Shown one piece after another: positions 44,501-56,986 of a stretch of DNA of 64,000 nucleotides. The stretch covers positions 121,913,797 through 121,977,796 of the forward strand of contig NC_133652.1 in assembly GCF_009905375.1 (NCBI RefSeq). Direction: 5' to 3'. This DNA comes from Apium graveolens. Taxonomy: Eukaryota; Streptophyta; Magnoliopsida; Apiales; Apiaceae. The notes below the pieces were generated by a model. That model was not told the DNA's origin. It saw only the letters and a list, made by a program, of their open reading frames with translations, and searched no databases. Both the position numbers and the translations under genes were made by a program. The stretch's first letter is position 1. Each line of letters starts with the position of its first letter.

Positions 44501-44941
44501 ATCGAGAAAGAATATGAGTATAGAAATAGGACCAGTAGTGTTAGTACAAGTTTCATTTTGAAAGAGACTAGATAAGTCTAAGTAGAAGGGACATGTTAAA
44601 TCCTAGAATTAGTGAACCATTCGAGGTATTGATAAATATAGATAAAGTTGTTCATGAATTGATGTTACCGTCATAACAGTGTGTACATATAATGTGTTTG
44701 GCCTGTCAAAGTTAAAGCGATAAGTATTTTATTTGAATTAAGTGATTGATCAGGAGCCAATGGGGCTCTTGTCTAAGTTTGTTTTGCATATAGTGATCAA
44801 TCCAAATTCTCGATCATTAAAGGCAAGTCATTGGAAATGAGTGTATATTTATAGTAAGTACGTTTGAAATCCTCGAGTAGAAAAGTCTACTTGGAAACTA
44901 GAGTCAGATATGCTTGACAAATATCCTCACTTGTTTAGTTA
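41551..44941 (+). pseudogene. Degenerate pol of G with a duplicated reverse transcriptase/RNase H segment
   Basis: Readable only in fragments on the plus strand. Protease-like end (FDITLQNGLI, 41580); RT start FQDMFPDELP and [13 protein letters not shown] (41825-41900); RNase H VVYSDASHKGIRCVLMQ (42747); HHCC-region traces KCGHVKGLRRSIEGL (about 43405). Then RT motifs appear a second time: CTDYREFNKTTNKEKWDP (about 43550) and FIDNILSYSKNKK (about 43830), followed by a second RNase H end MVTDALCRQKGL (44012). The integrase core follows (TSTAYHP..., about 44200) and finally a chromodomain end STWKLESDMLDKYPHLF (44880-44938). Domain order is therefore abnormal. Many stops; no product is possible. 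Confidence 0.7.
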
Positions 44942-44969
44942 GACCAGATTCTGAGGACAGAATCTTTTT

Positions 44970-44981
44970 AAGGGGGAAAGA
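44970..44981 (+). other. Polypurine tract of G
   Basis: AAGGGGGAAAGA directly before the 3' LTR. The upstream ATTCTGAGGACAGAATCTT is shared with E at the same place, which supports common ancestry. Confidence 0.75.
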
Positions 44982-47900
44982 TATAACGACTCATGTATTT
45001 TTGAATTATTTAAATGTGTAACTATGGAAATTATTAAATAAATAAAATATATGCATTTGTTTTGACCGCTATGTGTTGTTTGATTAGCAGCTATGTATGA
45101 TTTATGGTGTACCGGGTTGTCCGCTTGATTAATTATGGAGTCGTATTGAATTGTTTTCATTTTAAAAGTGGATTTAGTGCAAATTTATTTGCATAAATAC
45201 TTGGAATGTCTCTAAAATTGTTTCCATGGTTTTATAATTACAATAATTATTTTTGGGGTATTACAAAATTTAGAAATTAATATTTCATCAATTATTTAGC
45301 CATGTAAGATTTTTTTATTACATTTATTTGTAAAATCTGTATTTAATTCCAGAATTCTTCAAAAATTATGAAATTGATATTTATTTAAGTTTAGATTATT
45401 TTGAGAATTTTAAAATTATTTTGGAAATTTTCAGGATTAATTTCACTCACGCGTCGATTCGTTTAATTGCTAAAATCGGGTATAAATTGTGTTTCAGAAA
45501 TTATTTTAAAATTTTGAAAATTATGTTTTTATAAACTTCGGGATATTTGTAGCATTTTAAGACTATTTTCGTGAATTTCTGAGTTTATTTTAAGTGCAGC
45601 TCGGTTCGTAAATTATGAAATGCGGGTACGAGTTATATTTCAAACGTGCTTTAAAAATTAGAGAAATTTATTTTATTAATTTCGGGATTTTTAGAAAAAT
45701 TTAAGACTATTTTGATAATTTTCTGAATTTATTTTATGTGCGGCTTAGCTCGATAAATTGCGAAATATCGAATCAAAAAGAGGGCTGTAGTGTATTTTAT
45801 TAATACGTGTTTATGTTATATGCACGTGTCGAGTTTTTAGCAATTGAATTGATACGTGGATGTTGCCATTTCGTTGCTGGAAAAAAAAAATAAACACAAA
45901 AAAACACCACAGCATCTCCCTGTTCTCTGTGGTATCAGTATCTTTCCTTACGAGGGTTCAATCTCTCATCGTCTCTCCTATCTCATTTCCTTCCCTTGAT
46001 TTTGCTTTTCCTCTCTCTGATTCCCCGTGGTTCCGTGTGTTCTCCCCTGTGGCTCTGTTTTCGGAACCATCGCCGCCGCCTTCCTCTAACCTCCGGCGAG
46101 GAGGTACGGTGGCGAGGTGTGCTCCGTTTGGTGTAGTTCCCGGGGTGTGCTTATTGTGTGACTGTGGTTCTGTTGCCGTCCTGCACTTTTCATTTCTTCC
46201 CGCCGCTAGTTTTCCGGCAAGTGTTCAGTGTGTGTGCGCGTTGCGCTTTTGGCGCGTGTGTTTTCTGCAGTTGTGTTGCTGTTTATTTTGTGGGTATTAA
46301 TTTGTAAATTTTTGTTTTATTTCTGCAGGAATGATATGATTAAAATTCGTGAATTAAATTTATCGTGCGGAATTTTTTGGTAATCAATCGGTGAAATTCG
46401 TGATTGGAAACCCAAATCGGGTACCTCCGGATTTTACTGCCGTCCGCGATGAATTTCGACGAGCGGACGGTGATGAATTTATTCTGAGTCCTAATTTTTA
46501 TAAAATAAATACAATGAGTCGTGTAATTAGTTTCGTATGGGAATGGTTGTGGAATTGTGAAAATTGGATTGTGATTTGTGTTATTGACATCGATGATGTT
46601 TCGACGGGTAGTCCGATAAACAAAGGGGACGCTGTCCGATTTCCGGAAAATCGAACTACGGAAATACGGGAGCGTATCCGAGGATTATTAGGACGTCGAG
46701 CGAGTATAAGTAAATACATATACGTATGTTTTATACAGAACCCGATTGTATGTTGTGTTGTATGTTTTGTCCAAAACTCAGTAACCCTAATTTCGTAAAA
46801 TGATGAGTATACGTATTTTCTGAAAACGAACACTTAACCGATTTCGAGAATGAGAACCCTAATTGTTGTCTGTGGTATTATAATATGAATAATTACGAGT
46901 CGAAGTATGCTATCATAAGGGTAGGTTGTTAGCGAGGATATGTCAAGCATAACTGGGTGTCTAACATATAGTATTTCGACCCTGTAGGTTCTAGTCGGGG
47001 GACCGAAAGTGGACGTTGGACTAAAGATAACCTAGTGGTAAGTCAACGAGCTCAATAAAGTTTCAATAGAAGAATCTGAGTGTCGAAGTCGAATCCAATA
47101 TGATCTAGTGGATAGACAATAAAGCCTGAGCGGTAGAGTCGGCTTAGAGTTGATCAGTAATAGTTGTAAAGCCCTATAAGTCAAGTACATCTAAACCTTT
47201 TTCGAAATATAATGCAAATATTTTTAAATTCTTTCGTGGCATACTTTTAAGTATTCAAAATAACTCTATTTTATACTATAAGTACTTCAAATCATTCAGC
47301 CTTGAACCTGAGCCACATCATTTGATCTTTGAGCCGTAAGCCTTATTCTTTGTGAACCATCCCTTGTTAATTTCCAGATGCTAAACCACATAATTATGAT
47401 ACTACTCCCCAAATATGTAACCACCAAACACCAAATACTGGAACAGAATTGTTTAAACATATAGAAACTTTTATACTCAACCATACCTTGTGACATCAAA
47501 GTACTAAAACCTTGTAAAGACATTGTTCATCTAATACCCGATTATCCTACAGGCTGAAGGCCATTTCTTTTATATACTTTGACATACCCTTTTTGCACCC
47601 ATGAATTTTCACCATGCTCTTATACAAATGTTCTATTGTTATTGATTATGATCCGGTTTTATTGAATTATATTGTTTATCATATTGAACTGCTTTATAAT
47701 TGGATAGTTTTCTTTATGTGGATCAGATTCGTGGTCAGACCATATCAATGGTCAAGTTAGGCCAATATGTGCCTTGGATCCAGTAGTTAGAGCAGTGTTG
47801 TGTGCTTTGCTCGGGTTTAGTGCGTGACTGTCAGCACCCTAACCTTGGTTTTAAAAACTTAAAATGAATATCCAATTGTATTGATTGTTTAACAAGAAAC

Positions 47901-48341
47901 TTGATTCCTTTGAATCATCTCGTTTGATCATTGTTTAGCCTCTATTATTGTTATTGTGACTTGCTGAGCTAGTTGGCTCACTCTTGCGAATCTTTTTATA
48001 TATTTTACAGTTAAAAAGGATATGGATGATAGTGAAGTTCCTCAGTCCAAAGTGCAAGCTAGGATTCCAGTTTGAGTTGGATCGAGCTAGCAGAAGCTTC
48101 ATATAGTAGTTAAATAATAAGATTGTAAGAATAATTTCATTATCAGTTGTAAGTTAAATTAGTTGGGATTTGGTACGTTGTAATAAAAGTTAAGGTTATG
48201 GATTATTTTCATACTTTAACCTGTTGCGATCCGTGGTTATGTGAAGCAGGGTCATTGCAAATAATATTTCTTATACAGGTTTATATGTTGTGTATGTGTT
48301 GTGGACCCCAAACTTCTGACCCGGGTTTGGAGGGCGCCACA
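44982..48341 (+). repeat. 3' LTR of G
   Basis: 3360 bp, starting TATAACGACTC (TG mutated to TA) and ending GGGCGCCACA. It includes the 1.12-kb segment (46160-47278) absent from the 5' LTR, with GC-rich sequence at 46040-46270. AATAAAAG-type signals lie near 48180. Confidence 0.85.
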
Positions 48342-49755
48342 ATTAAAATGTTTATCATGCAAGTACCTCTGCTACTCTATGTTCAGAATAGTTAAATGTT
48401 TTACTTATCAAATTACTGGATTTATAAATGTTTTGGATTTTGGGAAATATGACGTTGTTTTGGTTTTATGCCCAACTAAATGGGCGAATAAAAGTTTATA
48501 AGGGTGTCGAGTATTATGACCCCTTTCAATAAAATATTTTAAGATTGGATGGTTACGTAAGAGGCCGTGACGGCGGTCCAGCGGAGATTTAGGTATTATA
48601 CATGATATAATACCATTAGGCCGATATGTGCCTTGGGTGCCCCATTTGTTTAGTTGGATATGCTTCGGCATACCGGTGTTGCTCCGCGGCTGATCACCGG
48701 TGGCAACACACCGTCGTTCGAGGATTCCAATCTAAATTATTATATTGCTTTTAATAATCTTATAAGGAATGATTTATCAACTGTTTTGGTTTTGAATAAA
48801 GGTGGAATACAGTTTGAATTCGGTTGCTGATTGATGTTGATATTTAAGTTGTTGTTAAATATCAAAGGTGGTATTAATGCTGATGATTGATGTTGACTTC
48901 CCTATTTTAGCGCGAGTAGGATGTGCGCATCAAAGTTCGTATTGATATCTAATTTGATATGACAGCAAACTAAGTATTAATTTTAAGAGTTCGGTTTTGA
49001 GTAAAGTTTGTGATTCAATCCATAATCATTGTTTCATGTTATTGTTGTTTACGATATTTCCGTAAACACTGTTTTACGAGTTTTATTCTCGTCAAGATTT
49101 AAAGTATTGCTGAAGCATTTCGCTCAAAAATATCAAAATGGTTTTGAATACAATTAAGGAACCAATTATGGGGTTCCTCAACTAAAATTTTATGATTCAG
49201 CAATTATGGTTTTAAATGGTCTGCTCTAATGCAGATGTCGGTTTTATATCAAAATGACCCTATATTCAATATAATGATCTTGCTGAGCATTTCTTTCGCT
49301 CATACTTGCCTGTTTTTAAATTTAACCTTCAGTGAGGATTAGCTTGCTGTTTAGCCGCGTAATTCGAGGAAGCAAAGAAAAAGCTTTTGGAAGGTGATTG
49401 TTCTAGGGTTTGTGGGCTAGTATAAGTTTTATTGTGTAAAGTTGTTTATATTATATTATATTATAGTTGTATATTTTATTTGGGCCTAGTATACTTAATT
49501 TCGAAGTTATACTAGTGGGTTTAGTTTTGAGTTGGAATTTATTTAAAAGAGTTTTAAAAGAGAGTGAAAAATTATTGATGGAATTTGGAATTTTTGTTTC
49601 TAGAACTGTAACCTTAAAAAGATCTTGGATTAGTTTATGGTCATTTATGATAAATATCTTCCACTGGCATTTAATTATTGATTAAACAGGTTGATTTGGA
49701 TTGAGGTTTCATAGTGACGACCAAATCCCTTGACCCCGGATTTAGGGGTGTTACA
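48342..49755. mobile_element. LTR fragment H, 3' part
   Basis: Ends GGATTTAGGGGTGTTACA, the same type of end as D, and contains the GAGGCCGTGACGGCGGTCC and TGATCACCGGTGG segments also seen in D near 31250-31360. Its left part was separated by G and lies outside the window. It is inserted in the Athila RT gene right before AAAAGACTACC; the flanking repeat may be AAAAG. No coding sequence is recognised. Confidence 0.75.
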
Positions 49756-52049
49756 AAAAGACTACCTTCACTTGTCCGTTTGGTACTTTTGCCTTCAGAA
49801 GAGTTTCTTTTGGGCTGTGTGGTGCACCTGCCATATTTCAGAGATGCATGATGGCTATCTTCTCTGACATGATTGGTCAGAATGTGGAGGTGTTCATGGA
49901 CGATTTTTCCATGTTTGGTGATTCATTGATGAGTGCTTGTAGAATCTTGGCACCGTTCTTAAATGGTGTGTTGAGACCAATCTGGTTCTCAACTGGGAAA
50001 AATGTCATTTTATGGTGCAACAGGGCATCATTCTTGGGCATAAGGTCTCTGGTAAGGGTCTTGAGGTGGACAAAGCCAAGGTGGGGGTTATCGAAAACCT
50101 TCCTCCACCAATTTCTATAAAGGGAGTTCGCAGCTTTCTTGGTCATGCGGGTTTTTATCAGCGGTTCATCAAAGATTTCTCAAAAATTTCTAAACCCTTG
50201 TACAATCTTCTAGAGAAAGATGTCCCTTTTAAGTTTGATGATGAGTGCCTAGCTGCTTTTGAGATCTTAAAGAAGAGTTTGATCATGGCACCGGTCATAA
50301 CTGCACCAAATTGGGATGAACCTTTTGAAATGATGTGTGATACAAGTGACTACGTAGTTAAAGCAGTTCTTGGGCAGAGAAAGAATGACATATTTCATGT
50401 GGTCTATTATGCTAGTAAGACCCTCAACGGTGCTCAACTGAATTATACTACTACTGAAAAAGAACTCTTAGCCATTATCTACGGTTTTGAGAAGTTTTAA
50501 TCTTATTTGCTTGGGATGAAGGTGACAGTTTTCACGGATCACGCTGCTATTCGATATCTCATCTCGAAGAAGGACTCGAAGCCTAGACTGATTCGATGGG
50601 TTCTTTTACTTCATGAATTTGAGTTGGAGATCAAGGACAGAAAGGGTACTGAAAATCAAGTCAGTGATCATCTCTCTCGTTTGGAAGATCCAAGTGCAAA
50701 TTTACTGGATAAGACATTGATAAATGAGTCTTTTCCCGATGAGACGTTATTTGGGGTGCAGGAGGAAGAACCGTGGTTCCCTGAAATTGTGAACTACCTT
50801 GTGAGCAATATTATGTCTCCAGACTTGTCTGCTGCTCAAAGGAAGAAGTTTCTTCATGAGGTGAAATGGTACATGTGGGATGAGCCTTTCTTGTTTAGGC
50901 AAGGAGCTGACCAAATCATTAGGAGATGTATTCCGTACAACAAAACGGGGGGGGGGGGATCTTGCGAGACTGTTATTCAACTGCATATGGAGGCCACGAT
51001 GGTGGAGAGAAGACAACGACTCTTATCCTTCAAGCGGGATTTTTCTGGCCTACATTGTTTAAGGATGCACATCAATTTGTTTTAAAGTGTGATCGATGCC
51101 AGCGTGTGGGTAATATGTCTAAGAGGGATGAGATGCCTCTTAATGTGCTTCTCGAGGTTAAAGTCTTCGATGTTTGGGGGAATTGACTTTATGGGGCCAT
51201 TTGTCTCATCTTGTAATAATCAGTATATCTTGTTGGTGGTTGGTTATATCTCGAAATGGGTTGAAGTCAAGGCTTTGCCGATAAATGATGCGAAGGTAGT
51301 GCTTAATTTTCTGCATAAGCAGATATTCACAAGGTGTGGGACTCCAAGAGTCATAATTAGTGACGAGGGATCGTATTTCTACAATCGCAAGTTCACTGCT
51401 ATGATGCAGAGATATAATGTGAATCATCGCATTGCTACAGCCTACCATCCTCAGACTAATGGTCAATCTGAGGTATCTAATAGAGAGATTAAGCGTATTC
51501 TAGAGAAAGTTGTGTGTCCATCAAGGAAGGATTGGTCTTTGAAGCTGGATGAAGCTGTTTGGGCGTATCGAACAGCATATAAGATTCCGTTAGGTATGTC
51601 ACCATTTCAGTTAGTTTATGGTAAGGGTGTCATTTGCCTGTGGAGCTCGAGCACAAAGCGTATTGGGCTTTGAAGAAGTTAAACCTTGATTTGGATGCAA
51701 CTGGTAAGAAGAGGATGCTTCAATTAAATGAGCTCGATGAGTTTCGGCTTCAAGCATATGAGAACAACAAAAAGTCAAGAGGTGGCATAATAGGGGTCTT
51801 GTGCTCAAATCATTTGTGTTAGGGCAATAAGTTCTTTTTTTCAACTCTCGTCTCCGTCTTTTTCCTGGAAAGTTAAAGTCGAGGTGGTCAGGGCCGTTTA
51901 TTATCAAAACTGTGTTTCCACATGGAGTGGTGGAGATTTTTGAGAATGATCCAGGCCAAACATTGAATGTGAATGGACAGAGGTTGAAGCATTACTATGG
52001 GGATACAGCAAACCGTGAGGTGGTTAGTGCCGTTTTATTATTTACTTGA
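49756..52049 (+). pseudogene. pol of Athila element I, from mid reverse transcriptase to the end, several frameshifts
   Basis: Begins inside RT (TTFTCPFGTFAFRR, VFMDDFSMFGDS with the FMDD active site). A one-base shift near 49930 follows, then RT end and RNase H ([24 protein letters not shown]) in frame with one TAA at 50498-50500. Integrase zinc region ([32 protein letters not shown]) comes after a run of 11 G (50947-50957) that shifts the frame. Another shift at 51175-51180 leads to the integrase core (IDFMGPF, ISDEGSYF, GQSEVSN). Two more shifts near 51620 and 51790 precede the tail (RLFPGKLKSRWSGPF, LKHYYGDTANREVV) and stop at 52047-52049. Motifs are clearly Athila-type. Confidence 0.85.
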
Positions 52050-52624
52050 TCTCGAGTTTCTACGTCAAGCTAACGACGTAAACCAAGTACTTCTTGAAAG
52101 GCAACCCAAGTTTGTTGTACATTAGTATATAGAGGAAGAAGAAAACAAGGAGAAAAACATAAAAAAATCAGAAAAAGAAAACTTTTCAGTGTTAACTATA
52201 GAAGCACGGCGCGGCCGCGTTGAGAAGCGGGGCGACCACGCTGATTTTCCAGTAAGTTCGCGCGCCCGCGCTGCCTGGCGGGGCTGCCGTGCTGGATTGA
52301 CAAAAGCACGACGCGTCCGCGCTAGGGTAGCGTGCGGCCGCGCTGACCCCTTAAAGCTAAAAAAAATCAGAAAATATCGAAAATCAAAAACAAAAACAGC
52401 TTGCAACCGAATCTTCCTCCTCCACTTCCCATATTTCCCTCTCCAAATCAATTTCAATCAACCCCATTACTCACATTATTCTCATAATCAATTCCCACTT
52501 CTTTTCCATTACTAATTCTCTCCCAAATTCCTATATATACACAAACTTCTCCATCACTTCTCAAATTCTCAAACACACAAATCTCTCTTATACACTTTTA
52601 TTCCCTCAAACTTATTCACTTTTA
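52050..52624 (+). other. Spacer between pol and envelope-like ORF of Athila I
   Basis: Opens with the Athila-typical segment GTCAAGCTAACGACGTAAAC and AGGCAACCCAAGTTTG. It then holds a GC-rich repeat cluster (52203-52346) and a C/T-rich leader (52395-52624) rich in CTCTCC and TTCCC words before the ATG. Confidence 0.7.
52203..52346 (+). repeat. GC-rich GCGCGNCCGCGCTG unit cluster in Athila I
   Basis: About six diverged units of roughly 21-25 bases, each with a GCG...CCGCGCT core (for example CGGCGCGGCCGCGTTG, CGCGCGCCCGCGCTG, GTGCGGCCGCGCTG), several self-complementary. A second, three-unit cluster lies in the 3' LTR at 55266-55331. The surrounding DNA is AT-rich. Confidence 0.75.
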
Positions 52625-53761
52625 ATGGCACCTAAAAGACAATGAACCCAAGTTAGTAGCAGCACCACAGATTCTTTGAGTGTGGATGGTGTGAGGCCTA
52701 GGTTGTCAACTCCAGAGGCCGAGGCGGACTATACAAGGCTGCTTTGGAAGCCCATAGCCAAGGAGCGAGGTTTTCAGCCATCGGGGAGGGATGGTAAGTT
52801 ACTGGAGATGATTGTGGAGATGGGGTGGATTGTTTTTTGTGAGGCACCCGTTGCGGTACCTATGAGTGTGGTTTGCGAGTTCTACGCGAATGCAAAGGCA
52901 GAGATGAAAAAATTTTATGTGGTGAGGGGGTTGACTGTAGAGTATAGTGATGAGGCGATTCGGAGGATGATTGAGTAGCCTGAGAGGAGGCTAGATCAGG
53001 ATAACTAGAATGAGAAGACGGGGATGATTTTAATTTGGATTTGATCATTGCTACACTGTGTGTGCCTGAGATTCACTGGAAGTTCAAAAAAGGGCATGAA
53101 CGAGTATGCCACTTTCCCTGCCTCGTGCATGAACATGTTTGTGTGTGCATGGAATTCCTTTATTTGTGCCAACATCATGCCATCTTCTCACGTGTATGAT
53201 GTTACTGTGGAGCGTGCATGGTTGTTGTGGGGGATTCTTCATGGCGACTATGTGGATTTCGGGATGGTGATTCATCAGGGTATCTTGAGGATTCTGCGAG
53301 GCAGTACTACGGGGTCTATTCCCTATGCATCCATTATGACGAAGCTATGTGTGGCGGTTGGAGTTCATTGGCCCGCACACGAGCAACTGCAGCTTCCGAG
53401 TACCCCGATTGATAGTTCGACGTTGTTGAGTATGCAGGAGTGGTACGGTAGTAAGCCTGATCCGAAGGGGCTTGGTTATTCTTATGACCATCTACCAGGT
53501 AGAAGGCCATCTCCTCAGGCATATATTGGTGGTACAACTTAGGCGAGTAGAGCAGCTTGGAAAGCTGAGTTGGGTGAGGCCGGTCTTTCACAGCAGCAAC
53601 AGTCACAGCAACAACAGCAGGAGGAAGCACATGGCAGTGCTGGTTTGAGTTCAACGCAATATAGGCACTTGATGAAGAGGATGGATACGATGCATGACAT
53701 TCATAGTCAGTTTGTACATGACCTCACCCAGGCGTTGGGGATTGCATTCAGAGCTACATGA
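52625..53761 (+). pseudogene. Envelope-like / putative plant transposon protein ORF of Athila I, decayed
   Basis: ATG 52625 (MAPKRQ then TGA at 52643). The same frame holds TQVSSSTTDSLSVDG, a domain with FYANAKAEMKKFYVVRGLTV and YSDEAIRRMIE, a stop at 52976 and another near 53007. A stretch (about 53010-53085) is shifted out and back by two compensating indels. Then MNEYATFPASCMNMF, the WLLWGILHGDYVDFGMVIHQ helix, a further TAG at 53540, and a Gln-rich, helical tail to 53761. This third ORF is the usual 'envelope-like' gene of Athila by position. I see no transmembrane segment or signal peptide strong enough to support a true envelope. At least four stops make it a pseudogene. Confidence 0.75.
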
Positions 53762-55002
53762 GTTGATATCCAGTGGCCAGTATTCGGTGAAGACTCTGTG
53801 TACCCACCTTCAGAAAATCCTGACACATCACCCCATGAGGGTGATGGCCCTGATTTTGATTAGGTATGCATGTTTCCTTACTATTACCTTCACTAAGGAC
53901 AGTGAATATTTTAAGTTTGGGGGTAGTAGTTAACGAATATATAGTTTTTATGTGTCTCATATAGTCAGCATATTCATGATATTTTAAGTTCATATAGTTG
54001 CATATTTGTCATGTAGTAGTTTTTTTTATTTTGCATGATAGTTGTTGCCATATAGTTCATGCATGTGCATTATATCATGATCCTTTAGTTAATTTGTCGA
54101 TTGATTTGTGATATTGATGCTAGTGTGGTGATGTCGTATTTAGGAATGTTAAGTCTTATCGAGTTGATTTGCATGCTAGAAGAAAATAAATTTCACTAAG
54201 TCTTATAGGTTGCTTGTGTGCTAGATCATGATCATGGTTTATTTGTTAATCGAGGTTTAATCACATGTTTATATTTAGAATTTAGGATATTCTCTTAATG
54301 ATAAAATAATATGGATATTCAAAAATTGGAGAAAGAAAAAAAATTGGATTTCATTGCTAGTTGTTGTGGCTAGGTGTCAAATGGCTAGTAGCCGACTCAT
54401 TTTATATGAGTAGTCTAGGGTTGAACGAGATGGAGCGAAACGCAATCGTTCAGAAATCATGAAAAGAAAAAATGGAAAAAATGTGTTATGCATAATTGAT
54501 CACAAGTGGGCTCTTTAATACTCGAGTTATTAAGTTCTTAGGGGACTTTGTTCCTAGTGACCTAAGGCTTTTATAGTCTGGGATCCACTAACCTAACGCT
54601 CGCTACATGGGTATTATTGTATAAGTCTTTTGTGGACCTCACTCATTGCACGGTCAAATAAGCATATTTGTGTTGATTATGTATTATGAATAAAAGCATG
54701 AATTCATGTATAACTCCGATATAAGAATTGAAGTGTTATAAGTCATTTTGAGTTTAGCTTTTTACTCATTTATAGCCTTGTGATTGCCTTGATGAGTAGT
54801 GATTCATGATTGCACGTTTCTAGATTGTAAGTTAATTTATGAGATTTTATAGATCTTTGTGTGAATAACTGCATTTGTTGAGATGTTACTCATCGACTGG
54901 TTTAGTTAATCTGAGGGGATCGTTGCATTCATATTAGTTATATTCATGCTTTTTATTTCTTGTTCTTTGAGTCTGTTTATGCTTGAGGACAAACATCGGT
55001 TC
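53762..55002 (+). other. Untranslated 3' region of Athila I
   Basis: About 1.2 kb without coding content. A polypurine-like TTTAAGTTTGGGGGTAG at about 53911-53928 duplicates the true tract before the LTR and may be an internal plus-strand priming site. Confidence 0.6.
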
Positions 55003-55015
55003 AAGTTTGGGGGTG
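55003..55015 (+). other. Polypurine tract of Athila I
   Basis: AAGTTTGGGGGTG directly before the LTR start TGTTAAGTGGC; typical of Athila. Confidence 0.75.
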
Positions 55016-56381
55016 TGTTAAGTGGCATTTATATCCACTTAGAATGCTCTATAAAGGCTTGAATTGATATTTTGTACTCAAGTTATTTGTGTATTTGATA
55101 TGTTTTTGTAGTGTTTTTTGCATTTCATGCATAAATAAAAGAATTTGGAAATTTAGCATTGTTTTGGTGCTAAATTGGTGTTAGGATGGTGCTCAGGATG
55201 ATTGCTCGAGGATTTCCAACTCAAACCAACCAAGAAAACAAGAAAATAAAGATTTTCCAGAAGGTCAGCGCGCCCGCGCTGAAGATGCAGAATTGCTGCG
55301 CGCCCGCACTGGTGAAGCGCGCGACCGCGCCTGGTCAATTTCCAGGAATCCTGTTTCTACTAAAATTATGATTTTCTGGACTTCTAATATGCATGGACTG
55401 CTATATAATGTTAACTTAAGATTATTTTCAAAGAGGAGACATAAAAGAGCTTAAGGAGAGATCGACGAGAAGACCTATAGCACAATTCAACGAAGGCGAA
55501 GAAGACCTAGTTTATTCTTGTGGTTCTTTGTTCTAAATTGTAATCTTGGATGCTCGTTTCTTGTTTGTTGAACCTATACTCTGGTTACGTACTTGGTTTC
55601 TTATTTATTCAGTATAAAGACTACATTTATTATACCATGCTTTCATCAGAACCCACGTTGATGATGAGTTCGATTATGAGCTAATCGTTATCTTGGGGTT
55701 CTAGCGGATTTACTTATGGATTTCTTTAGTTAATAGGTTTTGATGCCTTAGTGTGTGGTTATTGTATGATATCCTAGTATTGGTTGTGCTTATTCATCTT
55801 ATGAGCGTCGTGAACTTATAAGATAGCGTGTTAATCTCTATTGAAGCGAAAGTGAATATAGGGGTTTAGAACTTGCCATAATAGCATATGTTCATATATT
55901 TGATATGCATGATTCGTAGGTAATTTTAACCATCTTACTTGCCCTATGTAATCAAGATAGATAACTTGTATATTAAATCGTTATGTTGTCAAATTCTATA
56001 GACATATAGGGTCTCAATATAGTTGGTGTCTATTCAGCTTCTATCTCTTTTATGGATGCATGGTAGTAGGGTATTCGTACAACGAAAGTTGGCGTTTACT
56101 GGTTTCGTGTTAGCTGATTAGTATCATCACCATTTAATGCTAAGGTTGAGAACAAAAAGGCTATTGAATGAAGTAGTAATGAAGTTAGAATCCCATGTTT
56201 GTGTTATATAATAATCAATCATTTTTAACCTCTTAGTTAATGTTCTTTAGTATAATCTCTTAGTTAATCATAATTATAAACAATCTCAATTTGTTATTCG
56301 TCTTAGCATTGAATAATAACCATACCATTGTTGCATTAGTGCATTGATTGAAATTAACCTAAACCAGTCTCTGTGGGAACG
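55016..56381 (+). repeat. 3' LTR of Athila I, interrupted
   Basis: Starts TGTTAAGTGGCATTTATATC. Includes a GC-rich unit cluster at 55266-55331 and a long AT-rich part, and reads to CTGTGGGAACG, where Copia B enters (target GAACG, 56377-56381). The end of the LTR lies beyond the window. Confidence 0.8.
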
Positions 56382-56984
56382 TGTTAGATATATTTGATAA
56401 TGTCATGGCTAATATAATTTATGTTTAGATTTCAGATCTTACTTAACAGGACAAATCAGTACTTAACTGTTGATCAGTACTTATACTGGAAGTCAGGACT
56501 TAAGGATATCAGTACTTATATTATCAGGAGATAATCATCAGAATTTAGATATCAGAACTTAAGTGCTGAAGGACGATCAGATAAGGACAGTAGCTGATTA
56601 AAGGAAAGAAGATCAAGATAAACATAAGAAGAGATATGCATGAAGAAGGAGTTCCGTGAAGAATGGAATACTTGGATGAAAAGATATCTGATTGATATGT
56701 TTTAGGAAGCAGAATTATATTCCATATCAATTAGCGATTATCTTGTAACTGTGTAGTATATAAACACAGACATAGGGTTTACACTATAAGTGTTATCATA
56801 TTCGAGAAGATTATTAATTGTAACCCTAGCAGCTCTCGTGATATTTGTTCATCACTGAGAGGTAACAGTTCCACACTGTAACAGAGTTTATTGTTTCAAT
56901 AAAGTTTGTTTTCTGTTACTTAATATCGATTTGATTGTATTATACACTGTATTCACCCCCCTCTACAGTGTGTGTGACCTAACA
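56382..56984 (+). repeat. 5' LTR of Copia B
   Basis: 603 bp, TGTTAGATATATTTG to GTGACCTAACA. TATA box TATATAAA at 56757-56764. Equal in length to the LTR of A and nearly the same sequence. Confidence 0.9.
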
Positions 56985-56986
56985 AG

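Larger units (their letters stand above)
36922..48341 (+). mobile_element. Gypsy element G, decayed chromodomain type
   Basis: Old element related in plan to E: LTR, near-iMet primer site, degraded gag-pol with chromodomain end, polypurine tract, LTR. Copia A entered its 5' LTR about 56 bases from the LTR start, so the first bases lie left of the window. The coding part is full of stops and shifts. The element itself sits inside LTR fragment H. Confidence 0.85.

Noticed and set aside
46391..46798. 135-codon ORF in the 3' LTR of G
   Set aside because: Inside an LTR, absent from the 5' LTR, no recognised domain, likely chance.
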